The notes: generated by a model not told the origin, from the sequence alone. Counted from the stretch's first letter, positions 42,751 to 52,539 are shown. The stretch: 64,000 bases of DNA from Mycobacterium florentinum (GCF_010730355.1 NZ_AP022576.1:2356001-2420000), one strand, 5' to 3'. Numbers and translations: made by a program.

Positions 42751-44013
42751 ATGGACTTTGGGTTGCTCATGCCGGAAATCAACTCCGGTCGCATGTACGC
42801 CGGACCCGGGTCCGGGCCGATGCTGGCCGCCGCGGCGGCCTGGGATGACCTCGCCGCTCAGCTGGAATCGGCTGCCAGCGCCTACTTTTCGGAAGTCTCG
42901 GGTTTGACTGGCCAGACCTGGTTCGGCCCGTCGTCGATGCGGATGGCCGCGGCCGCCACACCGTACGTCGCCTGGCTGCAGGCGGCCGCCGCCCAGGCCG
43001 CGCAAACCTCGGCGCAGGCGTACGCGGCGGCAGCGGCCTACGAAGCGGCGTTCGCCATGACGGTCCCGCCACCGGTGATCGCGGCGAACCGGGCCCAGCT
43101 GATGGCGCTGGTCGCGACCAACTTCTTCGGGCAGAACACCCCGGCGATCGCGGCCACCGAAGCCCAGTACGCCCAGATGTGGGTCCAGGACGCCGCCGCG
43201 ATGTACACCTACGCCGCCGACTCGACGACGGTGAGCACCCTGACGCCGTATGAAGAGCCGCCGCAGACCACCAACTCGACCGGGCAGGCCGATCAGGCCC
43301 GCACGATGGCCCAGAACGCAGGCAATCTCACCAGCGCCCGCACCCAATCCCTGGTGCAGCAGGTGTCGACCAACACCACCGGGCCCGGTGGCATCGACTA
43401 CACGCCCGTCGGCGACGCCGACCCCCCGATCCCGCCCGGAACGTCGGCCAACGTGCCGCCGCTGAGCATCATCTCCGTCGGGACCAACACGCACATGATC
43501 GTCGAAGCCGGGTCGGTCACCATGGCACCCACCGGCGTCGCCGGGTTCGTCGAAGTCACCGCCCAGAGCGGTTCGACCATCACCCTCAACTCCGGCAGCG
43601 TCTTTACCGCGGGAGTCCTCCCGCAGTGGGTAAACGTGGCCACCGGCGCCAACGTGAGCGGCGTCGTAAACGTCGGCGTTGGAGAAAGCCTCACCCTGAC
43701 CCCCAAATTCGCCATCGGGGCCATTGGCTTCATCAACTCCGGCTCCGTCACGCTCGGTCCGGGAACCGGCCTCATCACCGTGAACGACACCGCCGTCGGG
43801 TTCGCCGGCCTCTCCGGCGCGACCCTCACCAACGCCGCGGGCAGCGTCTCCTACAGCGCCCCGGCACCCGCGTTGGCCACGGCGGCCAGCTCGCCCGGGC
43901 TGGCCGGAACCGCCGGAATCCAACCCCAATTCAACGCCGACGGCCTTGCGGACTGGGCCCGCCGCATTGTGGCCCCCGCGGAAGAAGCTGCCGCGGCAGC
44001 GGCTTTGGGGTAA
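42751..44013 (+). CDS. PPE family protein (orphan)
   Basis: A 420-residue PPE protein. The N-terminal domain (about 1-175) begins [20 protein letters not shown]; the defining PPE tripeptide is MPE here. It keeps the WFG turn (GQTWFGPSS) and the alanine-rich helices [21 protein letters not shown]. The C-terminal part (about 225-380) is a glycine/valine/threonine-rich repetitive region without SVP or NxGxGNxG repeats. PPE proteins are exported by ESX systems, normally as heterodimers with a PE protein. No PE gene is visible in the 160 bp upstream or elsewhere in the window. Confidence 0.9.
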   Translation: MDFGLLMPEINSGRMYAGPGSGPMLAAAAAWDDLAAQLESAASAYFSEVSGLTGQTWFGPSSMRMAAAATPYVAWLQAAAAQAAQTSAQAYAAAAAYEAAFAMTVPPPVIAANRAQLMALVATNFFGQNTPAIAATEAQYAQMWVQDAAAMYTYAADSTTVSTLTPYEEPPQTTNSTGQADQARTMAQNAGNLTSARTQSLVQQVSTNTTGPGGIDYTPVGDADPPIPPGTSANVPPLSIISVGTNTHMIVEAGSVTMAPTGVAGFVEVTAQSGSTITLNSGSVFTAGVLPQWVNVATGANVSGVVNVGVGESLTLTPKFAIGAIGFINSGSVTLGPGTGLITVNDTAVGFAGLSGATLTNAAGSVSYSAPAPALATAASSPGLAGTAGIQPQFNADGLADWARRIVAPAEEAAAAAALG

Positions 44014-44022
44014 GCACGAACC

Positions 44023-44286
44023 ATGAAGCACTACATGGCCGGCGGATTGGCTGCCGCGCTGGTGGCCGCAGGAATGATCGCGGCCGCGCCGCCGGCCAGC
44101 GCCGGCTGCCAGTACGGCGGACCCATCATCAGCAAGTGCGACGGCCCCATCCAGCCCGACGGCACCTGGGAACGCTGCGTGGTCACGAAGAATCTGGTGG
44201 CCAACGGTGCCAGTTCCTTCTTCGTGCCCGAACGGACCTGCAACGTCATCGGCCCGGGCGGTCTGGACCCGCACATCGACGGCTGA
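44023..44286 (+). CDS. Secreted small cysteine-containing protein with CDGP motif
   Basis: An 87-residue exported protein with a signal peptide (GGLAAALVAAGMIAAAPPASA). The mature part has four cysteines in CQYGGPIISKCDGPIQPDGTWERC and RTCNVIGPGGLDPH. The C-D-G-P-[IV]-x-P-D-G-x-W-x-R-C pattern is shared by a family of small mycobacterial secreted proteins of unknown function. It begins 9 bp after the PPE stop and may be co-transcribed with it. Confidence 0.78.
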   Translation: MKHYMAGGLAAALVAAGMIAAAPPASAGCQYGGPIISKCDGPIQPDGTWERCVVTKNLVANGASSFFVPERTCNVIGPGGLDPHIDG

Positions 44287-44291
44287 GCTAC

Positions 44292-44314
44292 TTGTCGGGG
44301 GCGGTCGATATACT
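44292..44314 (+). promoter_or_regulatory. RecA-independent DNA-damage promoter (RecA-NDp/PafBC type)
   Basis: TTGTCGGGG (44292-44300), an 8-bp spacer and TATACT (44309-44314) fit the mycobacterial RecA-NDp consensus TTGTCRGTG-N8-TANNNT with one mismatch. TATACT is seven bases before the ATG at 44322, so the transcript would be leaderless. Confidence 0.65.
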
Positions 44315-44329
44315 CGAACACATGTTCGA
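44314..44329 (+). promoter_or_regulatory. SOS box (LexA operator)
   Basis: TCGAACACATGTTCGA matches the mycobacterial LexA consensus TCGAAC-N4-GTTCGA exactly. It overlaps the start codon of the HNH gene, so LexA would block initiation at the leaderless start. Confidence 0.82.
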
Positions 44330-45740
44330 AACATCGGCCCTGCTTACCCGCATCGGCGACGCCGCACGAGCCGAAGCCCAGGCCGCGGCTGAGCGCCTGC
44401 TCGCGATCGGTGACCTGTTCAGATTGCGGCAGGCCCAGCACGGCGATCGCGCGCAGTGGGCGGCCGACACCAGTGACGCGGTGGCTGCCGAAGTCGCGGC
44501 AGCGCTCGGAACGAGTGTGGCGATGGGCCACAGCAACCTGCGATATGCCCGCGCCATGCAGGAACGACTTCCAGCTGTATCAGCGATTTTTCGGGCCGGG
44601 GACATCGACTTCCGGCTTTTTCGCACCATCGTGTTTCGCACCGACCTGATCGTCGACGCCGAGGCCCTGGCTGCCGTCGATGGCCAACTGGCCGTCAAGG
44701 CGCCGCGCTGGCCGTCGATGACCAGCTGGAAGCTCGCGACGGAGATCGATCGCGTGGTGGCCAGGATCGACCGGGATGCGGTGCGCCGATCGCGCGAGTA
44801 TGCGGAGGACCGCTATTTCAAGGTCAGCCCGATGGAAGCGGGCACGGCGCTGATCAACGGCACCGTTTTCGCGACGACGGGCCAAGCGCTGGATCGCCGG
44901 CTCGACGAACTCGCCAAGACGGTGTGCGCCGACGATCCACGGACGATCGAGCAGCGCCGCGCCGACGCATTGGGCGCACTGGCGGCAGGTCAGGACCGGC
45001 TGCCGTGCGGATGCGTTCGCGCCGACTGCCCGGCCGGTTCCGCGCCCCGCCAACACAACTCCGTGGTGATTCACGTGGTCGCCGACCGCGCCACCGTGGA
45101 CGGGTCCGGTGCGGCTCCGGGATTTCTGTACGGCGATAGCATCATTCCGGCCGAGCTTGTCCGCGAGCTGGCGAAAATGGCTAAGCTGCAACCGATTACA
45201 ACACCGATTGCGCCGGAGCGGGCTTACATTCCGTCTCGGGCGCTAGCCGACTTCGTGCGGGCCCGCGACCTCACCTGCCGGGCCCCGGGCTGCGACCGCC
45301 CAGCAACCGAATGCGACATCGACCACACCGTGCCCCACGGCGACGGCGGCGCCACCCATCCGTCGAACCTCAAGTGCTTGTGCCGAAAACATCACCTGCT
45401 CAAGACTTTCTGGGGCTGGCGCGACCAGCAGCTGGCTGATGGCACCGTTATCTGGACCCTGCCCGGCGGGCAGACCCACGTCACCACACCCGGCAGCGCG
45501 CTGCTCTTCCCCGCCCTGTGCGCCTGCGTGGACCCGCCGCCGGTTGTCGGGATGCCATACCCGGACCGCGACAACCGCGAAGCGATGATGCCGACCCGGA
45601 CCCACACCCGCGCACGGAACCGGGCCGCGAAGATCGCCGCCGAACGCCGGCACAACCGAGCCGCTCGCGAAGCCCGCAAAAAGCGTTGGGAATATGCCCG
45701 CGTCGGACCGTCCGACGACGACGAACCGCCGCCGTTCTAG
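44322..45740 (+). CDS. 13E12-family DUF222/HNH endonuclease domain protein
   Basis: A 472-residue member of the mycobacterial 13E12 repeat family. The N-terminal DUF222 helical domain (about 20-270) includes [28 protein letters not shown]. The C-terminal HNH nuclease motif has zinc cysteines [27 protein letters not shown] and the HTVPHGDGG loop. A basic tail follows ([25 protein letters not shown]). Activity and target are unknown; homing or mobile-DNA origins are suspected for the family. The frame is open far upstream, but the ATG at 44322 fits the promoter exactly. LexA control is known for several M. tuberculosis 13E12 members. Confidence 0.88.
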   Translation: MFETSALLTRIGDAARAEAQAAAERLLAIGDLFRLRQAQHGDRAQWAADTSDAVAAEVAAALGTSVAMGHSNLRYARAMQERLPAVSAIFRAGDIDFRLFRTIVFRTDLIVDAEALAAVDGQLAVKAPRWPSMTSWKLATEIDRVVARIDRDAVRRSREYAEDRYFKVSPMEAGTALINGTVFATTGQALDRRLDELAKTVCADDPRTIEQRRADALGALAAGQDRLPCGCVRADCPAGSAPRQHNSVVIHVVADRATVDGSGAAPGFLYGDSIIPAELVRELAKMAKLQPITTPIAPERAYIPSRALADFVRARDLTCRAPGCDRPATECDIDHTVPHGDGGATHPSNLKCLCRKHHLLKTFWGWRDQQLADGTVIWTLPGGQTHVTTPGSALLFPALCACVDPPPVVGMPYPDRDNREAMMPTRTHTRARNRAAKIAAERRHNRAAREARKKRWEYARVGPSDDDEPPPF

Positions 45741-46825
45741 CCGATCAGCACCGCATACCGCGGCTTGATCACCTCGTCGATGAGCGCCAGCCGCTCGTCA
45801 AACGGAATGAACGCCGACTTCATCGCGTTGATGGTGAACCTCTCGAGATCGCTCCACCCGTAGCCGAAAGCCTCTACCAAACGGTGCATTTCGAGGCTCA
45901 TCGTGGTGTCGCTCATCAGCCGGTTGTCGGTGTTGACGGTGACCCGGAAGCGCGCGCGGGCCAGCAGGTCGAAGGGATGGTCGGCGATGCTCTTGACGGC
46001 GCCGGTCTGCACGTTCGAGCTCGGGCACAGTTCCAGCGGAATCCGCTTGTCGCGCAGGATCGATGCCAGCCTACCCAGCTCAACACCGCCGCCCTCGACG
46101 ATCTCGATATCGTCGACGATGCGCACCCCATGGCCGAGCCGGTCGGCGGCACAGAACGCGATCGCCTCGTGAATGGACGGCAGACCGAATGCCTCACCGG
46201 CATGAATAGTGAAGCGCGCGTTGTGATCTCGCATGTATTCGAACGCGTCCAGGTGACGCGTCGGCGGGTAACCGGCCTCGGCGCCGGCGATGTCGAACCC
46301 GACAACTCCCCTGTCCCGGAAGCGAATTGCCAGCTCGGCGATCTCCCGTGACATTGCGGCGTGACGCATCGCGGTGACCAGTAGGCGCACGACGATCGGA
46401 CGTCCGGCCGCCGCGGCGGCCTTCTCCCCGGCGGCGAAGCCTTCCAGCACGGCATCGACGATCTCGTCGAAGGAAAGCCCGCGGTTGATGTGTAGCTCAG
46501 GGGCGAAACGGATCTCGGCGTAGATCACGGAGTCGGCGGCCAGGTCTTCGACGCACTCGTAGCCGACGCGGAACAATGCCTCCGGCGTCTGCATCACGGC
46601 CACGGTGTGGGAGAACGGCTCCAGGTAGCGCTCCAGCGAGCCGCTGTGCGAGCGGGTGCGAAACCAGGTCGCCAGCTCGTCGGCGTCGGTGGCGGGCAGC
46701 TCGTCGTAGCCGATCTCGCCAGCGATCTCCAGCACGGTCGACGGGCGCAAGCCCCCGTCGAGGTGATCGTGCAGCAGCGCCTTGGGCGCCTTCTGGATCT
46801 GCCGCAACTCCAGCGGGGCGCTCAC
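45737..46825 (-). CDS. add: Adenosine deaminase
   Basis: A 362-residue adenosine deaminase (Rv3313c). [13 protein letters not shown] carries zinc histidines, [12 protein letters not shown] the zinc histidine and catalytic glutamate, DRLGHGVR the catalytic histidine, and [11 protein letters not shown] the zinc aspartate. It converts adenosine to inosine, which PNP (33453-34259) can then split. GTG 46825 is chosen because it overlaps the deoA stop (GTGA) and matches the family length; the frame itself opens at 46882. It is the last gene of cdd-deoA-add. Confidence 0.94.
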   Translation of the reverse strand: MSAPLELRQIQKAPKALLHDHLDGGLRPSTVLEIAGEIGYDELPATDADELATWFRTRSHSGSLERYLEPFSHTVAVMQTPEALFRVGYECVEDLAADSVIYAEIRFAPELHINRGLSFDEIVDAVLEGFAAGEKAAAAAGRPIVVRLLVTAMRHAAMSREIAELAIRFRDRGVVGFDIAGAEAGYPPTRHLDAFEYMRDHNARFTIHAGEAFGLPSIHEAIAFCAADRLGHGVRIVDDIEIVEGGGVELGRLASILRDKRIPLELCPSSNVQTGAVKSIADHPFDLLARARFRVTVNTDNRLMSDTTMSLEMHRLVEAFGYGWSDLERFTINAMKSAFIPFDERLALIDEVIKPRYAVLIG

Positions 46826-48120
46826 GACGCGACCCCGATGATCAGCGGTCGCGGCTCCGGCGCCGTATCGCCCACACTCCAACCGCGGTCCAGCTCGGCC
46901 AGCGCGGCACCGAAGCGTTCGGGGCTGTCGGTGTAGAGGGTGAACAACGGCTCACCGGCCACCACCGGCTGCCCCGGACGACGGTGAATCCTGACGCCGG
47001 CGCCGGGTTGCACCTGCCCACCCGGGCGGGATCGACCCGCGCCGAGTCGCCAAGCTGCCAGCCCCACTGCCATAGCATCGATGTTTCCCATTGTGCCGCT
47101 CCGCGCCGCGATCACGGTCTCCGAATGTGAACCGATTGGCAACGGTACCGACAAGTCGCCGCCCTGGGCCGCGACCAGCCGGCGGAATAGGTCCATCGCG
47201 GTGCCATCGCGCAGGGTCTGGGCGGGATCGCGCCCGGCAATCCCGGCCAGCTCCAGCATCTCGGCGGCCAGCCGCACCGTCAGCCCCACCACGTCGGGTG
47301 GCCCACCGCCGGCCAGCACCTCGAGCGCCTCGCCCACCTCGAGCGCATTGCCGACCGTCGCGCCCAGCGGGGAGTCCATGTCCGTCAGCACCGCCCGGGT
47401 CGGCACACCGTGGGCCGCGCCCAACCCGACCATGGTTTCGGCCAGTTCGCGGCACTGCGTCTCCGACGCCATCAGCGCCCCGTCACCGACCTTGACGTCG
47501 AGGACCAGCGCGCCGATGCCCTCGGCCAGTTTCTTGCTCATGATCGAGCTGGCGATCAACGGCAAGGAGTCGACCGTGGCGGTGATGTCGCGCAGCGCAT
47601 AGAGCTTTTTGTCGGCGGGCGCCAGCTCACCGGCGGCGAAGATCGCCGCCCCGATATCGCAAAGTTGTTGGCGCACTTGCTGCTTGGAAATTCCCGCGGT
47701 GAAGCCCGCGATCGACTCCAGCTTGTCCAGGGTGCCACCGGTATGGCCGAGACCGCGGCCGGAGACCTTGGGCACCGCGCCGCCACAGGCGGCGACGACG
47801 GGCACCAACACCAGCGTCGTCTTGTCCCCGACCCCACCGGTCGAATGCTTGTCCACGGTGGCCAACGGTTTACCGTCTACTCGCAGATCGCTGAAATCCA
47901 GCCGGTCGCCCGACGCCAGCATCGCCGCCGTCCACCGGACGATCTCGCCGTGATCCATGCCGCGCCAAAAGATCGCCATCAACAGCGCCGCCATCTGCTC
48001 CTCGGCAACGCGCCCAGCGGTATAGGCGTCGACGACCCAGTCGATCGCGGCATCGGACAACCGAGTCCCGTCGCGCTTGGTCTTGATGACCGTCGGGGCG
48101 TCGAATGCGAAGTCAGTCAA
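46822..48120 (-). CDS. deoA: Thymidine phosphorylase
   Basis: A 432-residue pyrimidine nucleoside phosphorylase (Rv3314c). The signature includes [21 protein letters not shown] and [17 protein letters not shown], with the uracil/thymine site at [21 protein letters not shown]. It cleaves thymidine or deoxyuridine with phosphate. The TTG start at 48120 overlaps the cdd stop, so translation is coupled. Compared with the remembered M. tuberculosis sequence there is a short insertion around [15 protein letters not shown]; the fuller version here is the usual family form. Confidence 0.92.
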   Translation of the reverse strand: MTDFAFDAPTVIKTKRDGTRLSDAAIDWVVDAYTAGRVAEEQMAALLMAIFWRGMDHGEIVRWTAAMLASGDRLDFSDLRVDGKPLATVDKHSTGGVGDKTTLVLVPVVAACGGAVPKVSGRGLGHTGGTLDKLESIAGFTAGISKQQVRQQLCDIGAAIFAAGELAPADKKLYALRDITATVDSLPLIASSIMSKKLAEGIGALVLDVKVGDGALMASETQCRELAETMVGLGAAHGVPTRAVLTDMDSPLGATVGNALEVGEALEVLAGGGPPDVVGLTVRLAAEMLELAGIAGRDPAQTLRDGTAMDLFRRLVAAQGGDLSVPLPIGSHSETVIAARSGTMGNIDAMAVGLAAWRLGAGRSRPGGQVQPGAGVRIHRRPGQPVVAGEPLFTLYTDSPERFGAALAELDRGWSVGDTAPEPRPLIIGVAS

Positions 48121-48518
48121 CGACGTTCCCGGGCAAGATCATCGGCATCGAACGGATCGGGCAGCAGCTCCTCGAGGCGGCGGGGACCGGCCGGATGCGC
48201 GATCAGCAGGTCGCGCCCGCCGTGCTCCAGCAGGACCTGGCGGCAGCGCCCGCACGGCATCAACAGCACCCCCTGTGAGTCAACGCACACCAGGGCAACC
48301 AACCGCCCGCCACCGCTCGCATGCAGGGCAGACACCACACCGCATTCGGCACAGAGACCAAGGCCATATGAGACATTCTCCACATTGCAGCCGGTGACCA
48401 CGCGGCCGTCGTCGACCAATGAGGCCGCACCGACCGGGAATTGCGAATATGGGGCATAAGCTCCCGCCGCCACCTGTATTGCTTTGTCCCGCAGCAAATT
48501 CCAATCAATATCAGGCAT
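48117..48518 (-). CDS. cdd: Cytidine deaminase
   Basis: A 133-residue tetrameric-type cytidine deaminase (Rv3315c). The zinc site is C-A-E (GLCAECGVVSAL), with the catalytic glutamate, plus P-C-G-x-C (MPCGRCRQVLLEHG). FPVGAASLVDDGRVVTGCNVENVSYGLG is the conserved substrate region. It converts cytidine or deoxycytidine to uridine or deoxyuridine, feeding DeoA and ultimately Upp. It is the first gene of the cdd-deoA-add operon and divergent from sdhC. Confidence 0.94.
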   Translation of the reverse strand: MPDIDWNLLRDKAIQVAAGAYAPYSQFPVGAASLVDDGRVVTGCNVENVSYGLGLCAECGVVSALHASGGGRLVALVCVDSQGVLLMPCGRCRQVLLEHGGRDLLIAHPAGPRRLEELLPDPFDADDLARERR

Positions 48519-48676
48519 ACCACAACCTCAATCACCGATGGGCCCAGTCCAGAAAGCCACCCTAACCCCGGCACGAAAGCACCGTTGATGAATGGTGTCG
48601 GCCGGTTCCGGACACATCGTTGCCGGGCTAAGCTCGATTGCCCGGCTTTAGTTTCGCGGACCACATGAGGACCGGT

Positions 48677-49087
48677 TTGAGCACTGAGACCACAGAGCCA
48701 TCACGCAAGCGGCGGCCACCACGGACCCTGTATCGGGGAGATCCGGGAATGTGGTCGTGGGTGCTGCATCGCATCACCGGCGCGACGATCTTCTTCTTCC
48801 TTTTCGTGCACGTCCTGGATACCGCCCTGGTCCGGGTGAGCCCGCAGACCTACAACGAAGTGATCGCGACCTATAAGACGCCGATCGTCGGGCTGATGGA
48901 GTTCGGGTTGGTCGCCGCGGTGCTTTTCCACGCACTCAACGGGATCCGCATCATCTTGATCGACTTCTGGTCGGAGGGGCCGCGGCACCAGAAGACGATG
49001 CTGTGGGTCATCGCCGTCGTCTACCTGTTGGTCATGGTGCCCGCCGCGGTGGCCATCGGCATTCACATGATGGAGCACTTCCGATGA
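48677..49087 (+). CDS. sdhC: Succinate dehydrogenase cytochrome b subunit SdhC
   Basis: A 136-residue membrane anchor with three helices (about 41-58, 78-98 and 110-130). WSWVLHRITGATIFFFLFVHVLD includes the quinone-site and haem-ligand histidine region, and FHALNGIRIILIDFW is conserved. It anchors the catalytic SdhAB to the membrane and passes electrons to menaquinone. I use TTG 48677 because GAGGA lies five bases upstream. ATG 48665 is in frame and possible, and the annotated M. tuberculosis protein begins later. Confidence 0.88.
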   Translation: MSTETTEPSRKRRPPRTLYRGDPGMWSWVLHRITGATIFFFLFVHVLDTALVRVSPQTYNEVIATYKTPIVGLMEFGLVAAVLFHALNGIRIILIDFWSEGPRHQKTMLWVIAVVYLLVMVPAAVAIGIHMMEHFR

Positions 49088-49554
49088 GCAGCCCCGACCT
49101 TCAGCTCGGCCGCGGTGAGGTCGCGCCGGTTCTGCAGCGCAGCCACGACCGCCCGCCCAGCCTGGACAACCCGCGCTCGCCGCGGCGGCGCGCCGGCATC
49201 CCCAACTTCGAGAAATTCGCGTGGCTGTTCATGCGGTTTTCCGGTGTCGCGCTGGTGTTCCTGGCGGTCGGGCACCTGTTCATCATGCTGATGTGGGAAA
49301 ACGGCGTGTACCGCATCGACTTCAACTACGTCGCTCAACGCTGGGCGTCGCCGTTCTGGCAATTCTGGGACCTGTCGCTGCTGTGGCTGGCGCAATTGCA
49401 CGGCGGTAATGGCCTGCGCACCATCATCGACGACTACAGCCGTAAAAACAGCACCCGGTTCTGGCTGAACAGCCTGCTGCTGTTGTCGATGGGATTCACC
49501 TTGGTGCTGGGTACCTACGTGCTGATGACCTTCGACCCCAATATCGGAGGCTGA
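49084..49554 (+). CDS. sdhD: Succinate dehydrogenase membrane anchor SdhD
   Basis: A 156-residue hydrophobic subunit with three membrane helices (about 42-62, 88-106 and 124-146). FEKFAWLFMRFSGVALVFLAVGHLFIMLMW is the conserved first helix. WDLSLLWLAQLHGGNGLRTIIDDY holds the second haem-ligand histidine region. ATG 49084 overlaps the sdhC stop (ATGA). The cytosolic N-terminus is proline/arginine-rich. Confidence 0.92.
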   Translation: MSSPDLQLGRGEVAPVLQRSHDRPPSLDNPRSPRRRAGIPNFEKFAWLFMRFSGVALVFLAVGHLFIMLMWENGVYRIDFNYVAQRWASPFWQFWDLSLLWLAQLHGGNGLRTIIDDYSRKNSTRFWLNSLLLLSMGFTLVLGTYVLMTFDPNIGG

Positions 49555-49557
49555 CCG

Positions 49558-51312
49558 ATGATTCAGCATCACAAATACGACGTGTTGATCGTCGGCGCGG
49601 GCGGCGCCGGAATGCGGGCCGCCGTCGAGGCCGGCCCCCGGGTGCGCACCGCGGTGCTGACAAAGCTCTACCCCACCCGCAGCCACACCGGCGCCGCGCA
49701 GGGCGGCATGTGCGCGGCGCTGGCCAACGTCGAGGACGACAACTGGGAATGGCACACCTTCGACACCGTCAAGGGCGGTGACTATCTCGCGGACCAGGAC
49801 GCCGTCGAGATCATGTGCAAGGAAGCCATCGACGCGGTGCTCGACCTGGAGAAGATGGGGATGCCGTTCAACCGCACCCCCGAGGGCCGCATCGACCAGC
49901 GCCGCTTCGGCGGTCACACCCGCGACCACGGCAAGGCCCCGGTGCGCCGGGCCTGCTACGCCGCCGACCGCACCGGCCACATGATCCTGCAGACGCTCTA
50001 CCAAAACTGCGTCAAGCACGACGTGCAGTTCTTCAACGAGTTCTACGCGCTCGACCTGGTGCTCACCCAAACGCCGAGCGGACCGGTGGCCACCGGCGTG
50101 GTCGCCTACGAGCTGGCCACCGGACGTATCCACGTATTCCACGCCAAGGCCATCGTGCTGGCGACCGGCGGCTCGGGCCGCATGTACAAGACGACCTCCA
50201 ACGCGCACACGCTGACCGGCGACGGCATTGGCATCGTGTTCCGCAAAGGACTTCCGTTGGAGGACATGGAGTTTCACCAGTTCCACCCGACCGGCCTGGC
50301 CGGGCTGGGCATCCTGATCTCCGAGGCGGTGCGCGGCGAGGGTGGCCGGTTGCTCAACGGCGAGGGCGAGCGCTTCATGGAACGCTACGCCCCGACGATC
50401 GTCGACCTGGCTCCCCGCGACATCGTCGCCCGCTCGATGGTCCTGGAGGTCCTGGAGGGCCGCGGCGCGGGCCCGCACAAGGACTACGTCTACATCGACG
50501 TCCGCCACCTCGGTGAGGACGTGCTGGAATCCAAGCTGCCCGACATCACCGAGTTCGCCCGCACCTATCTGGGCGTGGACCCGGTCAAGGATCTGGTGCC
50601 GGTCTACCCGACCTGTCACTACGTGATGGGCGGCATCCCCACCACGGTCACCGGACAGGTGTTGCGGGACAACACATCTACCGTCCCGGGCCTGTACGCG
50701 GCCGGCGAGTGCGCGTGCGTGTCCGTGCACGGCGCCAACCGGCTGGGCACCAACTCGCTGCTGGACATCAACGTCTTCGGCCGCCGCGCCGGCATCGCCG
50801 CGGCCGGCTACGCCCAGGGCCACGACTTCGTCGACATGCCACCGGAACCCGAGGCGATGGTGGTCGGCTGGGTGGCCGACATTCTGTCCGAACACGGCAA
50901 CGAGCGCGTCGCCGACATCCGCGGCGCCCTGCAGCAGACGATGGACAACAACGCCGCCGTGTTCCGCACCGAGGAAACCCTGAAGCAGGCGTTGACCGAC
51001 ATCCACGCGCTCAAGGAGCGCTACTCCCGAATCACCGTGCACGACAAGGGAAAACGTTTCAACAGCGACCTGCTGGAAGCCATGGAACTGGGCTTCCTCC
51101 TGGAGCTGGCCGAAGTCACCGTCGTCGGGGCCTTGAATCGCAAGGAGTCTCGCGGTGGCCACGCCCGGGAGGACTACCCGAACCGGGACGACGTGAACTA
51201 CATGCGCCACACGATGGCCTACAAGCAGGGCAGCGAGCTGTTGAGTGACATCGCGCTCGACTTCAAACCCGTCGTGCAGACGCGCTACGAACCCAAGGAG
51301 CGGAAGTACTGA
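49558..51312 (+). CDS. sdhA: Succinate dehydrogenase flavoprotein subunit SdhA
   Basis: A 584-residue flavoprotein (Rv3318). VLIVGAGGAGMRAAVEAG is the FAD fold, and RSHTGAAQGGMCAAL contains the histidine that carries covalent FAD. HQFHPTGLAGLGILISEAVRGEGG and the catalytic-arginine region RRACYAADRTGHMI and GECACVSVHGANRLGTNSLLD are conserved. It oxidises succinate to fumarate in the TCA cycle. Its stop overlaps or abuts the sdhB start. Confidence 0.97.
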   Translation: MIQHHKYDVLIVGAGGAGMRAAVEAGPRVRTAVLTKLYPTRSHTGAAQGGMCAALANVEDDNWEWHTFDTVKGGDYLADQDAVEIMCKEAIDAVLDLEKMGMPFNRTPEGRIDQRRFGGHTRDHGKAPVRRACYAADRTGHMILQTLYQNCVKHDVQFFNEFYALDLVLTQTPSGPVATGVVAYELATGRIHVFHAKAIVLATGGSGRMYKTTSNAHTLTGDGIGIVFRKGLPLEDMEFHQFHPTGLAGLGILISEAVRGEGGRLLNGEGERFMERYAPTIVDLAPRDIVARSMVLEVLEGRGAGPHKDYVYIDVRHLGEDVLESKLPDITEFARTYLGVDPVKDLVPVYPTCHYVMGGIPTTVTGQVLRDNTSTVPGLYAAGECACVSVHGANRLGTNSLLDINVFGRRAGIAAAGYAQGHDFVDMPPEPEAMVVGWVADILSEHGNERVADIRGALQQTMDNNAAVFRTEETLKQALTDIHALKERYSRITVHDKGKRFNSDLLEAMELGFLLELAEVTVVGALNRKESRGGHAREDYPNRDDVNYMRHTMAYKQGSELLSDIALDFKPVVQTRYEPKERKY

Positions 51313-52115
51313 TGTCTGTCGAAGCACCGGACGCACCAGAGGCCCTGCCCGCGGAACCACCCCTGCCGCAGGTTCCGGACGGCGCGGTGATGGTGACGCT
51401 GAAGATCGCCAGGTTCAACCCGGACGACCCCGATGCCTTTGCGAAAACCGGTGGCTGGCAAAGCTTTCGGGTACCGTGTCTGCCCAGCGACCGGTTGCTC
51501 AACCTGCTGATCTACATCAAGGGCTACCTGGACGGCACGCTCACCTTCCGGCGCTCCTGCGCACACGGCGTGTGCGGGTCGGACGCGATGCGGATCAACG
51601 GCGTCAACCGGCTGGCCTGCAAGGTGCTGATGCGCGACCTGCTGCCCAAAAAACCGGGCAAGTCGCTGACCATCACGGTCGAACCGATCCGCGGACTGCC
51701 GGTGGAGAAGGATCTGGTGGTCGACATGGAGCCGTTCTTCGACGCCTACCGCGCGGTCAAGCCGTACCTGATCACCAGCGGCAACCCGCCGACCCGGGAG
51801 CGGATCCAAAGCCCGACCGACCGCGCCCGCTACGACGACACCACCAAGTGCATCCTGTGCGCGTGCTGCACCACCAGTTGCCCGGTGTTCTGGAGCGAGG
51901 GCACCTACTTCGGCCCCGCCGCGATCGTCAACGCGCATCGGTTCATCTTCGACAGCCGCGACGAGGCCGCCGGTGAACGCCTGGACATCCTCAACGAGGT
52001 CGACGGCGTGTGGCGCTGCCGGACCACGTTCAACTGCACGGAGTCCTGCCCGCGCGGCATTCAGGTCACGAAGGCGATCCAAGAGGTCAAGCGCGCGCTG
52101 ATGTTCTCACGCTGA
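51312..52115 (+). CDS. sdhB: Succinate dehydrogenase iron-sulfur subunit SdhB
   Basis: A 267-residue iron-sulfur protein (Rv3319). The [2Fe-2S] cysteines are in RRSCAHGVCGSDAM and LACKVL. The [4Fe-4S] and [3Fe-4S] ligands are in CILCACCTTSCPVFW and FNCTESCPRG. It conducts electrons from FAD to quinone. It is the last gene of sdhCDAB. Its 3' end overlaps the oppositely oriented gene at 52087 by 29 bp. Confidence 0.96.
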   Translation: MSVEAPDAPEALPAEPPLPQVPDGAVMVTLKIARFNPDDPDAFAKTGGWQSFRVPCLPSDRLLNLLIYIKGYLDGTLTFRRSCAHGVCGSDAMRINGVNRLACKVLMRDLLPKKPGKSLTITVEPIRGLPVEKDLVVDMEPFFDAYRAVKPYLITSGNPPTRERIQSPTDRARYDDTTKCILCACCTTSCPVFWSEGTYFGPAAIVNAHRFIFDSRDEAAGERLDILNEVDGVWRCRTTFNCTESCPRGIQVTKAIQEVKRALMFSR

Positions 52116-52539
52116 GCCCGGCGGCATTGCACTCGGCGACCAGGTCGTCGACCACCGCCTGCCAGGCCGCTTCGTCGATGCAGAGCTGGCTGGCGGTGAG
52201 CACCAGGCGGTCGGGTTCTCCCGGCAGCAGCGAGACCGCGAACAACCGGCCGGTGTGCATGTCGAAGCTGGCCAAATGCCGCGCGACGACGTCGGTGATG
52301 GTGCCGCCGGGGGGCTCCACTCCCCACGCCCAGCCACCGCCCGGACGCGTCATCCAGATCTTCAGTTTCGACTCGAACACGGTGCCAAGGTCGGGGTGAG
52401 CAGCGAAGACCGTGTCGACCGCGGCGCGGATGCGCGCCTGGTCCAGCCGCGGTTCGGCGACCAACACCTCCGTGTGAGTGGCGGGCTCGATGTCTTCCAG
52501 ACGGGGCGGCTCGTCGAAATAGCAGTAAGTCATCGCCAC
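52087..52539 (-). CDS. Condensation-domain-like fragment protein
   Basis: A 150-residue protein resembling the N-terminal half of a non-ribosomal peptide synthetase condensation domain. EVLVAEPRLDQARIRAAVDTVFAAHPDLGTVFE parallels the first core motif. FDMHTGRLFAVSLLPGEPDRLVLTASQLCIDEAAWQAVVDDLVAEC parallels the region that normally carries HHxxxDG; here it is S-Q-L-C-I-D-E, so the catalytic histidine is missing. It stands alone, without any other synthetase domain nearby. It may be a relic, a non-catalytic binding protein or a PapA-like remnant. Confidence 0.6.
   Translation of the reverse strand: MAMTYCYFDEPPRLEDIEPATHTEVLVAEPRLDQARIRAAVDTVFAAHPDLGTVFESKLKIWMTRPGGGWAWGVEPPGGTITDVVARHLASFDMHTGRLFAVSLLPGEPDRLVLTASQLCIDEAAWQAVVDDLVAECNAAGLSVRTSARA

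Noticed and set aside
43890..44013. Alanine codon runs at the end of the PPE gene as a microsatellite
   Set aside because: Alanine-rich tails are normal in PPE proteins and the codons are mixed (GCC, GCG, GCA), so no pure repeat tract is present.
43626..44321. N-terminal extension of the HNH frame back through the PPE and CDGP genes
   Set aside because: It overlaps two genes in other frames. The SOS box, -10 box and family N-terminus all place the start at 44322.
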